This document shows, piece by piece, positions 26,280 to 35,380 of a stretch of DNA of 64,000 nucleotides; position 1 is the first letter of the stretch; each line of letters opens with the position of its first letter. Made by a program: the position numbers and the translations under genes. Origin of the DNA: an uncultured Eubacteriales bacterium (GTDB lineage Bacteria > Bacillota > Clostridia > Oscillospirales > CAG-382). The DNA lies in assembly GCA_934479825.1 (NCBI GenBank), contig CAKSOW010000003.1, positions 66,664 through 130,663 of the forward strand, written 5' to 3'. The notes under the pieces are model-generated. The model did no database searches, had not been told where the DNA came from, and saw nothing but the letters and a program-made list of their open reading frames with translations.

Positions 26280-26334
26280 ATTATAGCAAAAAATCGCGTC
26301 TTTGTAAATACTAACTTTCCATAGACGCGATTTT
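26280..26334 (-). promoter_or_regulatory. Promoter of the SLH glycosidase with a spanning inverted repeat
   Basis: The minus strand has TTTACA (26308-26303), a 17-bp spacer and TATAAT (26285-26280). A 12-bp perfect inverted repeat (AAAATCGCGTCT at 26290-26301 and its complement at 26323-26334) brackets the -35 box. The arms could be an operator or form a hairpin; the binding factor is unknown. Confidence 0.8.
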
Positions 26335-26406
26335 TGTGCATATCTTCCATATTTCGCAAAGCGTTATTGTCATTTTACACAAAACGCTTTGACTTTTGCC
26401 TATTCG

Positions 26407-26583
26407 TCATGAGTAGCGCTTGTTCCGACAGCCCCCGTTTTTTTCACAGGCCTCTCGTTTTGCACACTCATATACAGTTTTTCCGTTTTCGGTATAACGG
26501 CTGACCGGTACATTGGAATCGAGCACATGGCAATACCGTTCCACCGTCTCACGGTAAACCCCTTTTTCGAAATCGGTTTTCAC
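26407..26583 (-). CDS. Small cysteine-containing protein, function unknown
   Basis: A 58-residue frame starts at GTG (26583) directly after a strong GGAGGGG ribosome binding site and ends at 26407. It has Cys18-His19, Cys40, Cys46 and Cys52, spaced as if to bind one metal ion, and a basic C-terminus. Codon use is like that of the neighbours. No family was recognised. It is encoded alone between the EEP-family gene and the SLH protein gene on the same strand. The strong site and the Cys pattern support a real gene, but the GTG start lowers certainty. Confidence 0.6.
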   Translation of the reverse strand: MKTDFEKGVYRETVERYCHVLDSNVPVSRYTENGKTVYECAKREACEKNGGCRNKRYS

Positions 26584-26659
26584 ACAAATCCCCTCCTTTT
26601 TTGTGGTGTATAGACAGTATATGTCAAAAGAAAGGTTTTATGTGCGAAGAAATTTAATT

Positions 26660-27418
26660 TTAGTGAATATCGACCGTCACCGAAATCGGGTAGTGGTCGG
26701 ACAGCCAGACATCGCCTTTTTGATCCTTATGGACGGTTAACGAGCCCTTGACGGCAGTTTTGTTGGAGAAAATGTAGTCGATCTTATAGTCTTTTTCCTT
26801 CCCGTAGCCGTGATAGGTGGTTTCTTTAATGGAGGCGGTCAGATCATGCACGCCCTTAATACTCCTGATTTCTTTGATCGACGCTTCATCCGGGAGCGCA
26901 TTGAAATCGCCGGTCAGAATAAACGGATACTTGTTCTCGGAAAGGAGTTTGGTCATGAGAAGCGACGCACCGCAAAGACGGGCATACACACCAACATGGT
27001 CGAGGTGGGTATTGGCAAACGTAAAAAGCTTGCCCTCTTTACGGGAAACAAGCGTTGCCTGAACGGAAATACGGGGACACGGGCTTTGGTCGAGCATGTA
27101 GCGCGAACCCGGCACGTCCGGCGTATCGGACAGCCAGAACTGATCAAATTTCACCAAGTCAAACCGATCCTTGCGGTAGGCGATCGATACGCTTTCACCG
27201 GAATAGTCGTTATTCCGTCCCATACCGAGCACCGTATAATCCGGCAGATTGTCGCACAGCCATGCGCGCACATGCGGCAAAACCTCTTGGAAACCGATAA
27301 CGTCCGGCTTTTCCCGGTCTAAAAATTCCTTGATGAAAGCCTTTCTTCCCTCAAAGCAGTTTGCACCGTCATCCAATGTATCATAACGGATATTGAAAGT
27401 CATAGCGTTTACAAGCAT
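26660..27418 (-). CDS. Endonuclease/exonuclease/phosphatase family protein
   Basis: The start at 27418 has a perfect AAGGAG site and gives 252 residues; an in-frame ATG at 27487 lies in the upstream gene. All motifs of the DNase I-like fold are present: MTFNIRYDT, GFQEVLPHV (metal-binding Glu), TGDFNALPDE and LSDHYPISV (catalytic His). No signal peptide is seen. Such proteins cleave phosphodiester bonds in nucleic acids, phospholipids or sugar phosphates, and the substrate cannot be assigned. It follows the TtcA-like gene by 47 bp on the same strand and probably shares its promoter. Confidence 0.88.
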   Translation of the reverse strand: MLVNAMTFNIRYDTLDDGANCFEGRKAFIKEFLDREKPDVIGFQEVLPHVRAWLCDNLPDYTVLGMGRNNDYSGESVSIAYRKDRFDLVKFDQFWLSDTPDVPGSRYMLDQSPCPRISVQATLVSRKEGKLFTFANTHLDHVGVYARLCGASLLMTKLLSENKYPFILTGDFNALPDEASIKEIRSIKGVHDLTASIKETTYHGYGKEKDYKIDYIFSNKTAVKGSLTVHKDQKGDVWLSDHYPISVTVDIH

Positions 27419-27465
27419 GTTTAAATCTCCTTTATTTTTACGGCAATCCGAATCCGGATGCCGGT

Positions 27466-28233
27466 TTATTTCTCTTTCGGTTTCCAACCGTCGATAGCCG
27501 CTTTCTGCATAGCTCCCAGAATGCGGTGCTTCAAACCCTTGTTTTCCCGGTCCATAGCCGCAAGCATCTTTTTATAGCGTTCGCGGTCGCTGGTCTTGTC
27601 CATCGGGCAGGGACTGCCGAGTACCGGCAGATCCGAATGATTGATAAAATAGCGGATATCTTTTTCCGGCGCGTACACAAGCGGACGGATCATGGTGATC
27701 TTTTTGCGGTCGAGATAAGTCACCGGTGAAAAACAGGCGATCCGTCCCTCGTTGAACAGATTCATCATGAAAGTTTCCACTGCGTCGTCAAAATGATGAC
27801 CGAGAGCAATTTTGTTGCAATTAAGCTCCTTGGCATGGTCGTGCAGCATGCCCCGGCGCATGCGCGCGCACAACGAGCAAGGGTTCTTTTCTTTCCGTTC
27901 GTCAAAAATGAGCCTTGCTAATTCGGTTTCAAACAGAGTAAAACGCACATCAAGCTGTTCGCACAGCGCGGCAAGACGCGCAAATCCCTCACGCGTTTCG
28001 CCTTCATCCCCCATGCCGACCTTGTAAAAGCCCGGATCCATGGTCACGGCCTCCAATTCAAAATGCTTCGGATAAAAGCCGCGAAGCGAAGCAAGGGCGC
28101 ACAAAAGCGCAAGCGAATCTTTTCCGCCCGAAAGTCCCACGGCAATCCGGTCGCCCTCTTCGATCATGCCGAAATCATCGACCGCCCGGCGCGTGTAACT
28201 GAGTATTCTCCTGATCTGATAGGTATAGGCCAT
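27466..28233 (-). CDS. TtcA-family tRNA 2-thiolation enzyme
   Basis: The start at 28233 (255 residues) has a GGAG site. The ATP pyrophosphatase P-loop is GLSGGKDSLALL (residues 33-44). The cluster-binding cysteines expected for TtcA are Cys119 and Cys122 (NPCSLCARMRRG) and Cys209 (GSPCPMDK). ALGHHFDDAVETFMMNLF is also conserved. TtcA puts sulfur on C32 of tRNA using a [4Fe-4S] cluster; other PP-loop tRNA thiolases are related, so the exact target base is not certain. It diverges from dacF. Confidence 0.88.
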   Translation of the reverse strand: MAYTYQIRRILSYTRRAVDDFGMIEEGDRIAVGLSGGKDSLALLCALASLRGFYPKHFELEAVTMDPGFYKVGMGDEGETREGFARLAALCEQLDVRFTLFETELARLIFDERKEKNPCSLCARMRRGMLHDHAKELNCNKIALGHHFDDAVETFMMNLFNEGRIACFSPVTYLDRKKITMIRPLVYAPEKDIRYFINHSDLPVLGSPCPMDKTSDRERYKKMLAAMDRENKGLKHRILGAMQKAAIDGWKPKEK

Positions 28234-28266
28234 ATTTTTCGCTCCGCTCTGTGATTTTACCGCTTT

Positions 28267-28295
28267 ATTATAGTCGTTTGATACGGAATTGTCAA
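28267..28295 (-). promoter_or_regulatory. Sigma-A promoter of the TtcA-like gene
   Basis: The minus strand has perfect TTGACA (28295-28290) and TATAAT (28272-28267) boxes with a 17-bp spacer, 34 bp before the start codon. Confidence 0.9.
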
Positions 28296-28417
28296 TCATA
28301 TTCCGCAAATTTTCTCCATATATATTTTATATCCGTCGGATACGAACGTTTCTTGCGCGTCCCGGTCTGCATGGCGCTTTCCGACTTATAAAACTATCCC
28401 CGAAAGGTCGTATGTCC

Positions 28418-29605
28418 ATGAAAAAAGTGCGGCTGTCCTCTGCACGAAAAAAGCCACTAAACCGGCGCGTCGGTCCGGGACATTTTCTTTGCTTTTCCGC
28501 CTGTGTCGCATTGTTTTGCAGCGTCGCCCTGATCGGGCTTTCGGCTCACAAGCCCGTTGTCGCCGACACCCCCGTTTCGGTCACCGTTCCGCTCTTAGGC
28601 GAAGTAAACGGCTTTTCGGGCGGTGTTTCCGCCGAGGGCGCCTGTCTCATCGACGGCAAAAGCGGCGCGGTGTTATACGAAAAAAACAGCTCCGCCCGGC
28701 TTCCCATGGCAAGCACCACCAAAATCATGACCGCGCTTGTCGTTTTGGAACATCTGCCGCTGGATCTTGTCGTAAACGTTCCGAAAGAAGCAACGCTCAT
28801 TGAAGGGTCTTCCATCTATCTGCGTGAAAACGAAAGCATGACCGTCGAAAACCTGCTGTACGGCCTGCTTTTGGAATCGGGCAACGACGCGGCGCATACG
28901 CTTGCCGTCGCTGTTTCGGGAGATATCCCCCCTTTTGCCGCACTCATGAACGAAAAGGGAGCGTCTCTCGGCCTTTCCGGCACGCATTTTGAAAATCCGC
29001 ACGGACTTTCAGCCGACGGACACTACACCACCGCCTATGAATTGGCACGCATCACGGCAGAAGCCATGAAAAACGAATTCTTCCGGCAAGCCGTCGCCAC
29101 ACAGAAAAAGATCGTGCCCTCCATGGACGGGGAACTGACGCGGTACTTCTTCAACCACAACAAACTGCTTCGGCTATACGACGGTGCAGTTGGGGTAAAA
29201 ACCGGCTTCACCAAAGCAGCCGGCCGGTGTCTTGTCAGCGCGGCACAGAAAAACGGTTCTTTATTTATCGCCGTCACGCTCAACGACGGAAACGACTGGA
29301 ACGACCACAAAAACATGCTCGATTATGCCAGCAAAACTTTTGATACGGTAGAGATCGCGCCCAAAGGCGCTTTATGCGTCTATGCGCACGGCGCACGCTT
29401 TTCCAATCCGGACGGCATCTATCTGACCGTTCCCAAGGGAAACAAGCCGGTTTTCTCGTACCGCGTGACAATAGAAAAAGACAGCGGCATCGCCGAATAT
29501 TTCGATTCGACCGGCACGCCGCTCGGACGTTTTCCGCTTCTAAGAGAAGAATACACGGAAAACGGCTTGAACCGTACGGATGAAAACGCCTCTGTTTCCG
29601 GTTAA
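28418..29605 (+). CDS. dacF: D-alanyl-D-alanine carboxypeptidase, penicillin-binding protein 5/6 type
   Basis: The ATG at 28418 (395 residues) lies 10 bp after GAAAGG; an ATG at 28412 is an alternative. A basic N-terminus and membrane segment (about 27-46) form a signal or anchor. Catalytic motifs are SxxK in MASTTKIMTALVVLE (about Ser98), SGN in LLESGNDAAHTLA (about 154) and KTG in GVKTGFTKAAGRC (about 261). A C-terminal beta-rich extension (PBP5_C-like) follows. The enzyme trims the terminal D-Ala from peptidoglycan stem peptides outside the membrane. The gene name is by resemblance to Bacillus DacF/DacB-type enzymes. Confidence 0.9.
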   Translation: MKKVRLSSARKKPLNRRVGPGHFLCFSACVALFCSVALIGLSAHKPVVADTPVSVTVPLLGEVNGFSGGVSAEGACLIDGKSGAVLYEKNSSARLPMASTTKIMTALVVLEHLPLDLVVNVPKEATLIEGSSIYLRENESMTVENLLYGLLLESGNDAAHTLAVAVSGDIPPFAALMNEKGASLGLSGTHFENPHGLSADGHYTTAYELARITAEAMKNEFFRQAVATQKKIVPSMDGELTRYFFNHNKLLRLYDGAVGVKTGFTKAAGRCLVSAAQKNGSLFIAVTLNDGNDWNDHKNMLDYASKTFDTVEIAPKGALCVYAHGARFSNPDGIYLTVPKGNKPVFSYRVTIEKDSGIAEYFDSTGTPLGRFPLLREEYTENGLNRTDENASVSG

Positions 29606-30564
29606 GCCGCCCTGATCATCTCCGTCTGTCCGGCAGACGTTTGTTCCAGCGGCCACACGTTTTCTCCGTCGGACAAAAGAATAATATCGCCCAGTTCGTC
29701 CGTCCGCAATACCGTAACGCCGTACTCTTCCAATGTGGCAAGCGTTTTTTTGTGCGGATGACCGTAGCTGTTGTCTCTGCCGCAGCTGATGACAGCATAG
29801 GTCGGCGAAACCGCCGCGATAAAGCCGGGGGAATTCGAGGTTACCGAACCGTGATGGCCGGCAGAATACACATCGGCACGCAAGTCGTAACCGTTCGCCA
29901 TCATGGCTTTTTCCGCCCCCTTTTCTGCGTCTCCCGTAAACAAAAACGAGGTTTCGCCATAGATGAGTTTGATAGCAAGACTCGATTCGTTGGCATCGTC
30001 GTAATCAACTGTTTCCGGCGAAAGAATCTGAAATACCGCCGAATCCGCAAAGGTAAACCGGTCGTCGATCCGCGTGCCGACGATTTCGGTTTGTTCATCA
30101 AAGCGATTGTGACTAACCATATAGATCAACCGGTCATACGGATAGGTTTCGGTAAAATCCGCATGAACGACAAAATTTTCCACCGGAAAATTTTCAATCA
30201 CCGCCGACGCGCCGCCATAATGATCTTCATGCGGATGCGTCAGGATCAGATAATCCAGCTTTTCCACACCCACGTCGTTCATGTATTTGACAAGGTATTC
30301 CGCTCCCGCGGTCGGACCGCAGTCAATGAGCATACTGCTGCCGTCCGGCGCGACCAAAAGTGTTGCGTCTCCCTGCCCGACATCGATAAAATAAGCCGCA
30401 AAATACTCCTGTGCCTGGCTGAATACCTGCTTATATTCCTTGTGCGCTTTATCATCGCGTACGGCAAGAAATATAAGATAGACTGCCGCCGCCAAAACCA
30501 AAACCGATTTGGCCGTTCGATTACGGATTTTTGAGGTCGGAAAAGTAGGGAATTTCTTTCTCAT
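29602..30564 (-). CDS. ComEC-like metallo-beta-lactamase fold hydrolase, membrane-anchored
   Basis: The 320-residue protein has a basic N-terminus and one membrane helix (about residues 19-36), then a beta-lactamase fold with YFIDVGQGDATLLVAPDG, ILTHPHEDHYGGA (zinc ligands), LFTGDAEKGAE and VYSAGHHGSVTSNS. This matches the stand-alone version of the ComEC C-terminal nuclease-like domain. The domain is expected outside the cell. The gene converges on dacF and the two stop codons overlap (TTAA at 29602-29605). An extended -10 (TGTTATAAT) lies just upstream. Substrate unknown; DNA or a phosphodiester is plausible. Confidence 0.87.
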   Translation of the reverse strand: MRKKFPTFPTSKIRNRTAKSVLVLAAAVYLIFLAVRDDKAHKEYKQVFSQAQEYFAAYFIDVGQGDATLLVAPDGSSMLIDCGPTAGAEYLVKYMNDVGVEKLDYLILTHPHEDHYGGASAVIENFPVENFVVHADFTETYPYDRLIYMVSHNRFDEQTEIVGTRIDDRFTFADSAVFQILSPETVDYDDANESSLAIKLIYGETSFLFTGDAEKGAEKAMMANGYDLRADVYSAGHHGSVTSNSPGFIAAVSPTYAVISCGRDNSYGHPHKKTLATLEEYGVTVLRTDELGDIILLSDGENVWPLEQTSAGQTEMIRAA

Positions 30565-30582
30565 GCATATTTCTTCCTTAAA

Positions 30583-30591
30583 ATTATAACA
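30583..30591 (-). promoter_or_regulatory. Possible extended -10 promoter of the ComEC-like gene
   Basis: The minus strand reads TGTTATAAT (TGn plus TATAAT) 19 bp before the start codon. No good -35 is seen at 16-18 bp, which is tolerated with an extended -10. Confidence 0.45.
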
Positions 30592-30740
30592 GACAGCCCT
30601 TGGCGTCGGTCTGCGTCAAAACAATTCTGATACCGCTAAAAACGGACTGCTTCCGTTCGTCATGAAGTTCCTGACGCCGGTCGCAGACCGTTTTTTGTTC
30701 CGGCGTGCCGCCAATTTGCATATTGGGGCGCACGTCCGGA

Positions 30741-33575
30741 TCACCGTCCGTGATTCATTTTCAGTTCCAGATATTCCTGCGGCGTGATAAGCACCTTTCG
30801 CGGCTTGGAACCTTCAAACGGACCGACAATGCCGATTTTTTCCAACTTATCCACAATGCGCGCCGCTCTCGAATACCCAAGCGACAACTTGCGCTGCAAC
30901 AGGGATGTGGAAATCATATTGGCATCTACTGCCACTTTGATGGCATCGAACATAGCGTCGTCCGAATCCAAAATCGCGTCGCGGTCGTCCGAATCGTATT
31001 CGTCGCCGCCCTCGTCAGAAGCGCCGCGGCCTTTCTTCTTTTCACCGCAATGCTCAGCCTCGCGTTCGATGCTGTCGATGATATCGCTGTCATACTCAGC
31101 CTCCGAACCGCTCTTCAAGAAGTCGATGATCTTTTCGATTTCCGCGTCGGTGACAAACGAGCCCTGCACACGGATCGGCTTCATACTGCCGACCGGCGCA
31201 TACAGCATATCGCCGCGGCCAAGCAGTTTTTCCGCACCGGCCACGTCGATAATGGTTCTCGAATCGACCTGAGAGGCCACCGTGCAGGCGATACGCGACG
31301 GCACGTTTGCTTTGATAAGACCGGTGATGACGTCAACCGACGGACGCTGCGTACCGATGACCAAATGCATACCGGCCGCACGGGCTTTTTGCGCGATACG
31401 ACAAATGGAATTTTCCACGCTGTCGCGCGCCGTCATCATAAGATCGGCAAGCTCGTCGATAATGATAACGATTTTCGGCATATGCTCTTTTTCGGGATCG
31501 TTTTCGGTGACTTTATTGTAGGAATCGATATCGCGCACGCCCACTTCTTCAATCAACTGGAAACGGCGCTCCATTTCGTTCACTGCCCAGGCAAGCGAAC
31601 CGGCTGCCTTTTTCGGGTCGCTCACGACCGGAACCAATAAATGCGGCATGCCGTTGTAAACGCCGAATTCCACCTTTTTCGGGTCGATCAACAGCAACCG
31701 GCATTCATCCGGGCGCGCCTTGTAAAGCAGACTGACAATAAAGCTGTTGATACAGACCGATTTACCCATACCGGTCGCGCCGGCAATGAGCAAGTGCGGC
31801 ATTTTGGCAATATCCATATACACCGGACTTCCGGCTACGTCCATGCCGAGACATACCGAAAGGCGGCTCTTTTGTTGGGCAAACTTGGGATTTTCAATCA
31901 AATTCCGGATATAGACCGTCGAAACCGTCTTGTTCGGAATCTCAATACCGACCGCCTGCTTGCCGGGAATCGGCGCTTCAATACGCACGCCGGCCGCCGC
32001 AAGGTGTAAGGCAATATCGTCCGAAAGGTTTTGAATCGACTTGACGCGCACACCGATTTCCGGCTGTAATTCATAGCGCGTGACGGTCGGACCGCAGCAG
32101 ATGTTGGTAATTTTGGTCTTGACGCCGAAGTTGGCAAGCGTTTCGACCAGCTTTACCGATGTGTTCTTGATTTCATCGGTCACGGCAAAGGTCGCCGGAT
32201 TCGGGTCTTTCTGCAAAAAGTCGATATCCGGAAACCGGTACAGTTCCGCCGGATCCGGTTTGGGTTCAACCTTGATGTTCTCTTTTTCGCCTTCGGATTC
32301 CGACGCATTTTGCCCGACAAGCGCGGCAGACTCCGCACCGTCGGTAAGCACCGAAGTTCCGGCTGTCACTCCGGCGGCGGCAATCACCGCGTCGTCGGTG
32401 AAGATCTCGGAAAGATCTATTTCCTTGGGAGCATCGGCATTCACAACGCCGTCGGCTTTGTGGGAATTCGACGCGGAATCGGTAAAGCGCACGCTATCTT
32501 TAATGCTGTCATAAACGGCCGGGTCGGGTGCAATCGCATCATCGGGTGCGGTTTCTTCGCCAGCGGACGCGTCTGCGAATGTTCCGCAGGCGGCCGATTT
32601 ATCGCCTGTGGCAAGGCGCACGGCGTCAGGCGATATTTCAAGTTCGGGAAATTCCGGATTTGTTTCGTCCGGTTGATTTTCCGCTTCATGCACCGGTTCA
32701 TCCGGTTCTTTTTCGGAAACTTTTTCGGTTTCAGCGGGTTCTTCTTCATCGCCCATGCCGCCTAAGTAAGCCTTTTTCTTCTTTTGTGCCGGCTGAACCG
32801 TCAGTTCCTCCTGTACCGGATTTCTGCGGCTCTCGTCAATTTTCCGTTTCAGGTCTTCTTTCTGACGTACGCGTGCGTTATAGACCTCAGCCTTGATTTT
32901 TTCGCGCAGATACGCGACGATGTCAAGCGGCGTAATGCCGAACACGGCAAACGCAAGGAGCAATACCGCGAAAACGCAGATGATCCATGCGCCAAAGCCC
33001 GTAATCATGTTCAAAAAATTGGCGATCACGCCGCCGACGATTCCTCCGCCCTTGTACAGCTTACCGAGTTCATATAGGCTGTTTTCGCCAATCAAACGGT
33101 AGCCGTCATACAGAACCTTGTCCGCCGGGGCGGCCGTCGCACGTGAAATCAAGTGACAGAGCGCCGAACAAGAACAGATAAAACCGGTATCAATGAAAAA
33201 CTTGGAGCGCAGCCGGCCGCTTTTCATATCCGTTTTCCAAAGCAGTGCCTCCGCTACAAGGCAGATCGGCAAGAATACCGCGCCTGCGGCAAAAAGGCCG
33301 CACAGAAAGTGCGCGAGATAGCCGATAAAGCTCATTTTTTCAGGGATAATAAAGCAGATTCCAAGAAACAATCCGAGAAACGCCAGAATATACGGCATGA
33401 AGTTGTAAGAAAACGTACTTTCCACATTCCGGCTGTGTTTTAAGGTCTTGATCTCCTCTTTCAGCCGAAGATTTTCTTCTTTTTGTTTCGCCGTTTTTTC
33501 ACTGCCGGTTTTCCGTGCGCCGGACGGCTGTTTGGCTGTTTTCGGCTTTATGTCGGGTGTCTTTTTTGCAGGCAT
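30741..33575 (-). CDS. ftsK: FtsK/SpoIIIE DNA translocase
   Basis: The 944-residue protein has four N-terminal membrane helices (about 60-235), a long acidic low-complexity linker (about 260-470), and the motor domain with alpha, beta and gamma parts. Walker A is LIAGATGMGKSVC (about residue 600), Walker B region IVIIIDELADLMMTARD, and GTQRPSVDVITGLIKANVP follows. The C-terminal gamma winged helix (about 870-940, LLQRKLSLGYSRAARIVDKL) reads chromosomal KOPS/SRS sites. It pumps chromosomal DNA through the division septum or into the forespore. It is the third gene after lexA and comF with 24 bp spacing, so it may respond to DNA damage. Confidence 0.95.
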   Translation of the reverse strand: MPAKKTPDIKPKTAKQPSGARKTGSEKTAKQKEENLRLKEEIKTLKHSRNVESTFSYNFMPYILAFLGLFLGICFIIPEKMSFIGYLAHFLCGLFAAGAVFLPICLVAEALLWKTDMKSGRLRSKFFIDTGFICSCSALCHLISRATAAPADKVLYDGYRLIGENSLYELGKLYKGGGIVGGVIANFLNMITGFGAWIICVFAVLLLAFAVFGITPLDIVAYLREKIKAEVYNARVRQKEDLKRKIDESRRNPVQEELTVQPAQKKKKAYLGGMGDEEEPAETEKVSEKEPDEPVHEAENQPDETNPEFPELEISPDAVRLATGDKSAACGTFADASAGEETAPDDAIAPDPAVYDSIKDSVRFTDSASNSHKADGVVNADAPKEIDLSEIFTDDAVIAAAGVTAGTSVLTDGAESAALVGQNASESEGEKENIKVEPKPDPAELYRFPDIDFLQKDPNPATFAVTDEIKNTSVKLVETLANFGVKTKITNICCGPTVTRYELQPEIGVRVKSIQNLSDDIALHLAAAGVRIEAPIPGKQAVGIEIPNKTVSTVYIRNLIENPKFAQQKSRLSVCLGMDVAGSPVYMDIAKMPHLLIAGATGMGKSVCINSFIVSLLYKARPDECRLLLIDPKKVEFGVYNGMPHLLVPVVSDPKKAAGSLAWAVNEMERRFQLIEEVGVRDIDSYNKVTENDPEKEHMPKIVIIIDELADLMMTARDSVENSICRIAQKARAAGMHLVIGTQRPSVDVITGLIKANVPSRIACTVASQVDSRTIIDVAGAEKLLGRGDMLYAPVGSMKPIRVQGSFVTDAEIEKIIDFLKSGSEAEYDSDIIDSIEREAEHCGEKKKGRGASDEGGDEYDSDDRDAILDSDDAMFDAIKVAVDANMISTSLLQRKLSLGYSRAARIVDKLEKIGIVGPFEGSKPRKVLITPQEYLELKMNHGR

Positions 33576-33599
33576 TTATGTTCTTCTTTCTTTCATTCT

Positions 33600-34412
33600 T
33601 TATTTTTGTTTTTTCCTATCGCTTCCGCAGACCGTGGCAAGCGAAAGCGCCGTAATTTCCGCGTCCGGATACTGTTCGGAAAGGGTTTTGGCGGCGGAGA
33701 GCACGCTGGCACCGGTGGTGATGACATCGTCCACAAGAACGATCCTCTGCGGATTCCACGGCGGACGACGGAAAAACGGACGCACATAATACCGTCCGCT
33801 TTGATTGGCCACACGCTGTCCGGCATTCAAGCCCTTTTGCTCTTTTCCAAACAGAAGTCTTGCAAGACAGCCGGAAAAGTACACCTTTTCCGCGGAAAAC
33901 GCCGTTTTCGTTTTAAGCGGCACGCCGCGCTTTCTGCCCTGCGGTACTGCCGAATCGTTCAACAGTTTCACCAAAGCGCCTGTCAACAGCGCCGCCTGGT
34001 CAAAACCGTATTTTCTAAGTCCTGCCGAACTGCGCGGAATGTTGATATACAAAACTTTTCCGCTCTTTAAGTTTTCCGGCAGAATACCGATAAGTTTCAT
34101 GGCGCATTCTTTCACAGCCGCCTTGTCCGGATGCCGTTTCAAATAAAACAAAAGTCCGCGCACCGCGTCATATTCATAGGTGTAGAGAGAGCGACAGACA
34201 ACCTCCCTCTCACTGCCGACCGCTTGTCCCGGCAAAGCCGATTCCGTAAGCCGGAATTCCGGATACGCAAGCCGTGCGATTTCAAGCGCCGACTGACAGG
34301 CTTTGCATAACTGACCGTCTCCCGTTCCCGCCCCGCAGACCGGGCAGCCGCAATCACAGACATGCCGGAAAACATTCCTTACAAAAGCGGTGGGAAACGC
34401 AAAGCCGCTCAT
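33600..34412 (-). CDS. comF: ComF family protein with phosphoribosyltransferase domain
   Basis: The 270-residue protein has an N-terminal zinc-finger region (CDCGCPVCGAG and LCKAC, about residues 19-45) and a C-terminal type I phosphoribosyltransferase domain with the PRPP loop IVLVDDVITTGASV (about 226). The motif RKYGFDQAALL is typical. ComF proteins assist uptake or processing of single-stranded DNA during transformation by binding PriA-like helicases; the catalytic role is unclear. The start overlaps the lexA stop by one base (TAATG), which couples it to LexA. Confidence 0.88.
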   Translation of the reverse strand: MSGFAFPTAFVRNVFRHVCDCGCPVCGAGTGDGQLCKACQSALEIARLAYPEFRLTESALPGQAVGSEREVVCRSLYTYEYDAVRGLLFYLKRHPDKAAVKECAMKLIGILPENLKSGKVLYINIPRSSAGLRKYGFDQAALLTGALVKLLNDSAVPQGRKRGVPLKTKTAFSAEKVYFSGCLARLLFGKEQKGLNAGQRVANQSGRYYVRPFFRRPPWNPQRIVLVDDVITTGASVLSAAKTLSEQYPDAEITALSLATVCGSDRKKQK

Positions 34413-35020
34413 TAAGCGTAATGACGCACTAACGCCACGACTTTGCCGAGAACGGCAACCTCATCGACAAGAATCGGCTCCATGGTGCGGTTTTCCGGTT
34501 GCAGACGGAACCGGCCGTTTTCCTTGAAAAAGCGCTTAACCGTAGCCTCTTCACCGACAAGAGCTACGACGATCTCCCCGTTTTCCGCCACACTGCGCTG
34601 TTCGACGATAACATAATCACCGTCTAAAATTCCGGCTTCAATCATACTTTCGCCCTTGACTTTCAAGCAAAACAACTTGCTTTCATCATAGGAGTGGAAT
34701 GTCGAATAGGTAATATACCCCTCTAAATTTTGAGTCGCTAAAATCGGAAGACCTGCCGCAACCTGCCCGATGACCGGCACGCGATACCGTTTGCCTTCTT
34801 CCAATGCGTCGTCCGCCTTTTTTATGGCGCGGCTCTTGCCGGCCAATTTTTCGATGTATCCCTTTGAGGCAAGCCGCTCGATATACATATGTGCCGTAGA
34901 TGTGGATTTTATGCCGAGCGACGAACAGATCTCCCGTACTGACGGCGGATATCCCTGTTCGTCAATGGTTTGATTGATATAATCCAAGACCCTTTTTTCT
35001 TTTGGTTTCAGTTTATCCAT
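34412..35020 (-). CDS. lexA: SOS repressor LexA
   Basis: The start at 35020 (202 residues) has an AAAGGGG site; an upstream ATG at 35071 overlaps the -10 box and is rejected. The winged helix-turn-helix (PPSVREICSSLGIKSTST, about 23-45) binds the SOS box. The self-cleavage site is Ala-Gly in GQVAAGLPILA (about residue 88). Ser in KGESMIEAG (about 125) and Lys in EEATVKRFF (about 162) form the dyad. RecA filaments stimulate cleavage and derepress the operon. The gene heads lexA-comF-ftsK. Confidence 0.96.
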   Translation of the reverse strand: MDKLKPKEKRVLDYINQTIDEQGYPPSVREICSSLGIKSTSTAHMYIERLASKGYIEKLAGKSRAIKKADDALEEGKRYRVPVIGQVAAGLPILATQNLEGYITYSTFHSYDESKLFCLKVKGESMIEAGILDGDYVIVEQRSVAENGEIVVALVGEEATVKRFFKENGRFRLQPENRTMEPILVDEVAVLGKVVALVRHYA

Positions 35021-35070
35021 ACAAATCCCCTTTCCGGCCATGCTTGTCCCGGTTCTGTTTATCTGATACA

Positions 35071-35109
35071 ATTATACTCTATTCGCCGTCAAAATTCAAA
35101 CATAAGTTC
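35071..35109 (-). promoter_or_regulatory. lexA promoter with SOS-box-like operator
   Basis: The minus strand has TTGAAT (35099-35094), a 17-bp spacer and TATAAT (35076-35071). Immediately upstream and touching the -35, GAACTTATGTTT (35109-35098) matches the Firmicute LexA site GAAC-N4-GTTC at all but the last base. This fits autoregulation. Confidence 0.75.
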
Positions 35110-35276
35110 CTATTTTAACATAAATACTTATATTTTTTTACCATTAGTTCAATGTTTGCGACATAATTCGACAGCATTCGACAAGATACCGTTTCTCATT
35201 AAATTGGCACAAACACAGCCAACCGTCGGAAAAAGACGAATTTTTGCGAAAAAGCAAGAAAGTTCCGCGGAAATTC

Positions 35277-35305
35277 TTGCAAAACAAAAAGAAATATGCT
35301 ATAAT
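35277..35305 (+). promoter_or_regulatory. Sigma-A promoter of the GNAT gene
   Basis: TTGCAA (35277-35282), 17-bp spacer, TATAAT (35300-35305). The rest of the lexA-GNAT gap (35110-35276) shows no gene. Confidence 0.82.
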
Positions 35306-35380
35306 AATATGGATTTTAATCCGTACTGTGAAATCTGTCCGGAAAATTTCTCGGCACTGCCGCAAAGGAGCGTGTTTTTA

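Noticed and set aside
30584..30733. A 45-49-codon minus-strand frame filling the gap between ftsK and the ComEC-like gene
   Set aside because: No ribosome binding site at the ATG or GTG, and it contains a hairpin with a short U-run (AACGGA/TCCGTT) that looks like the ftsK terminator. Its full use of the gap is curious but not enough.
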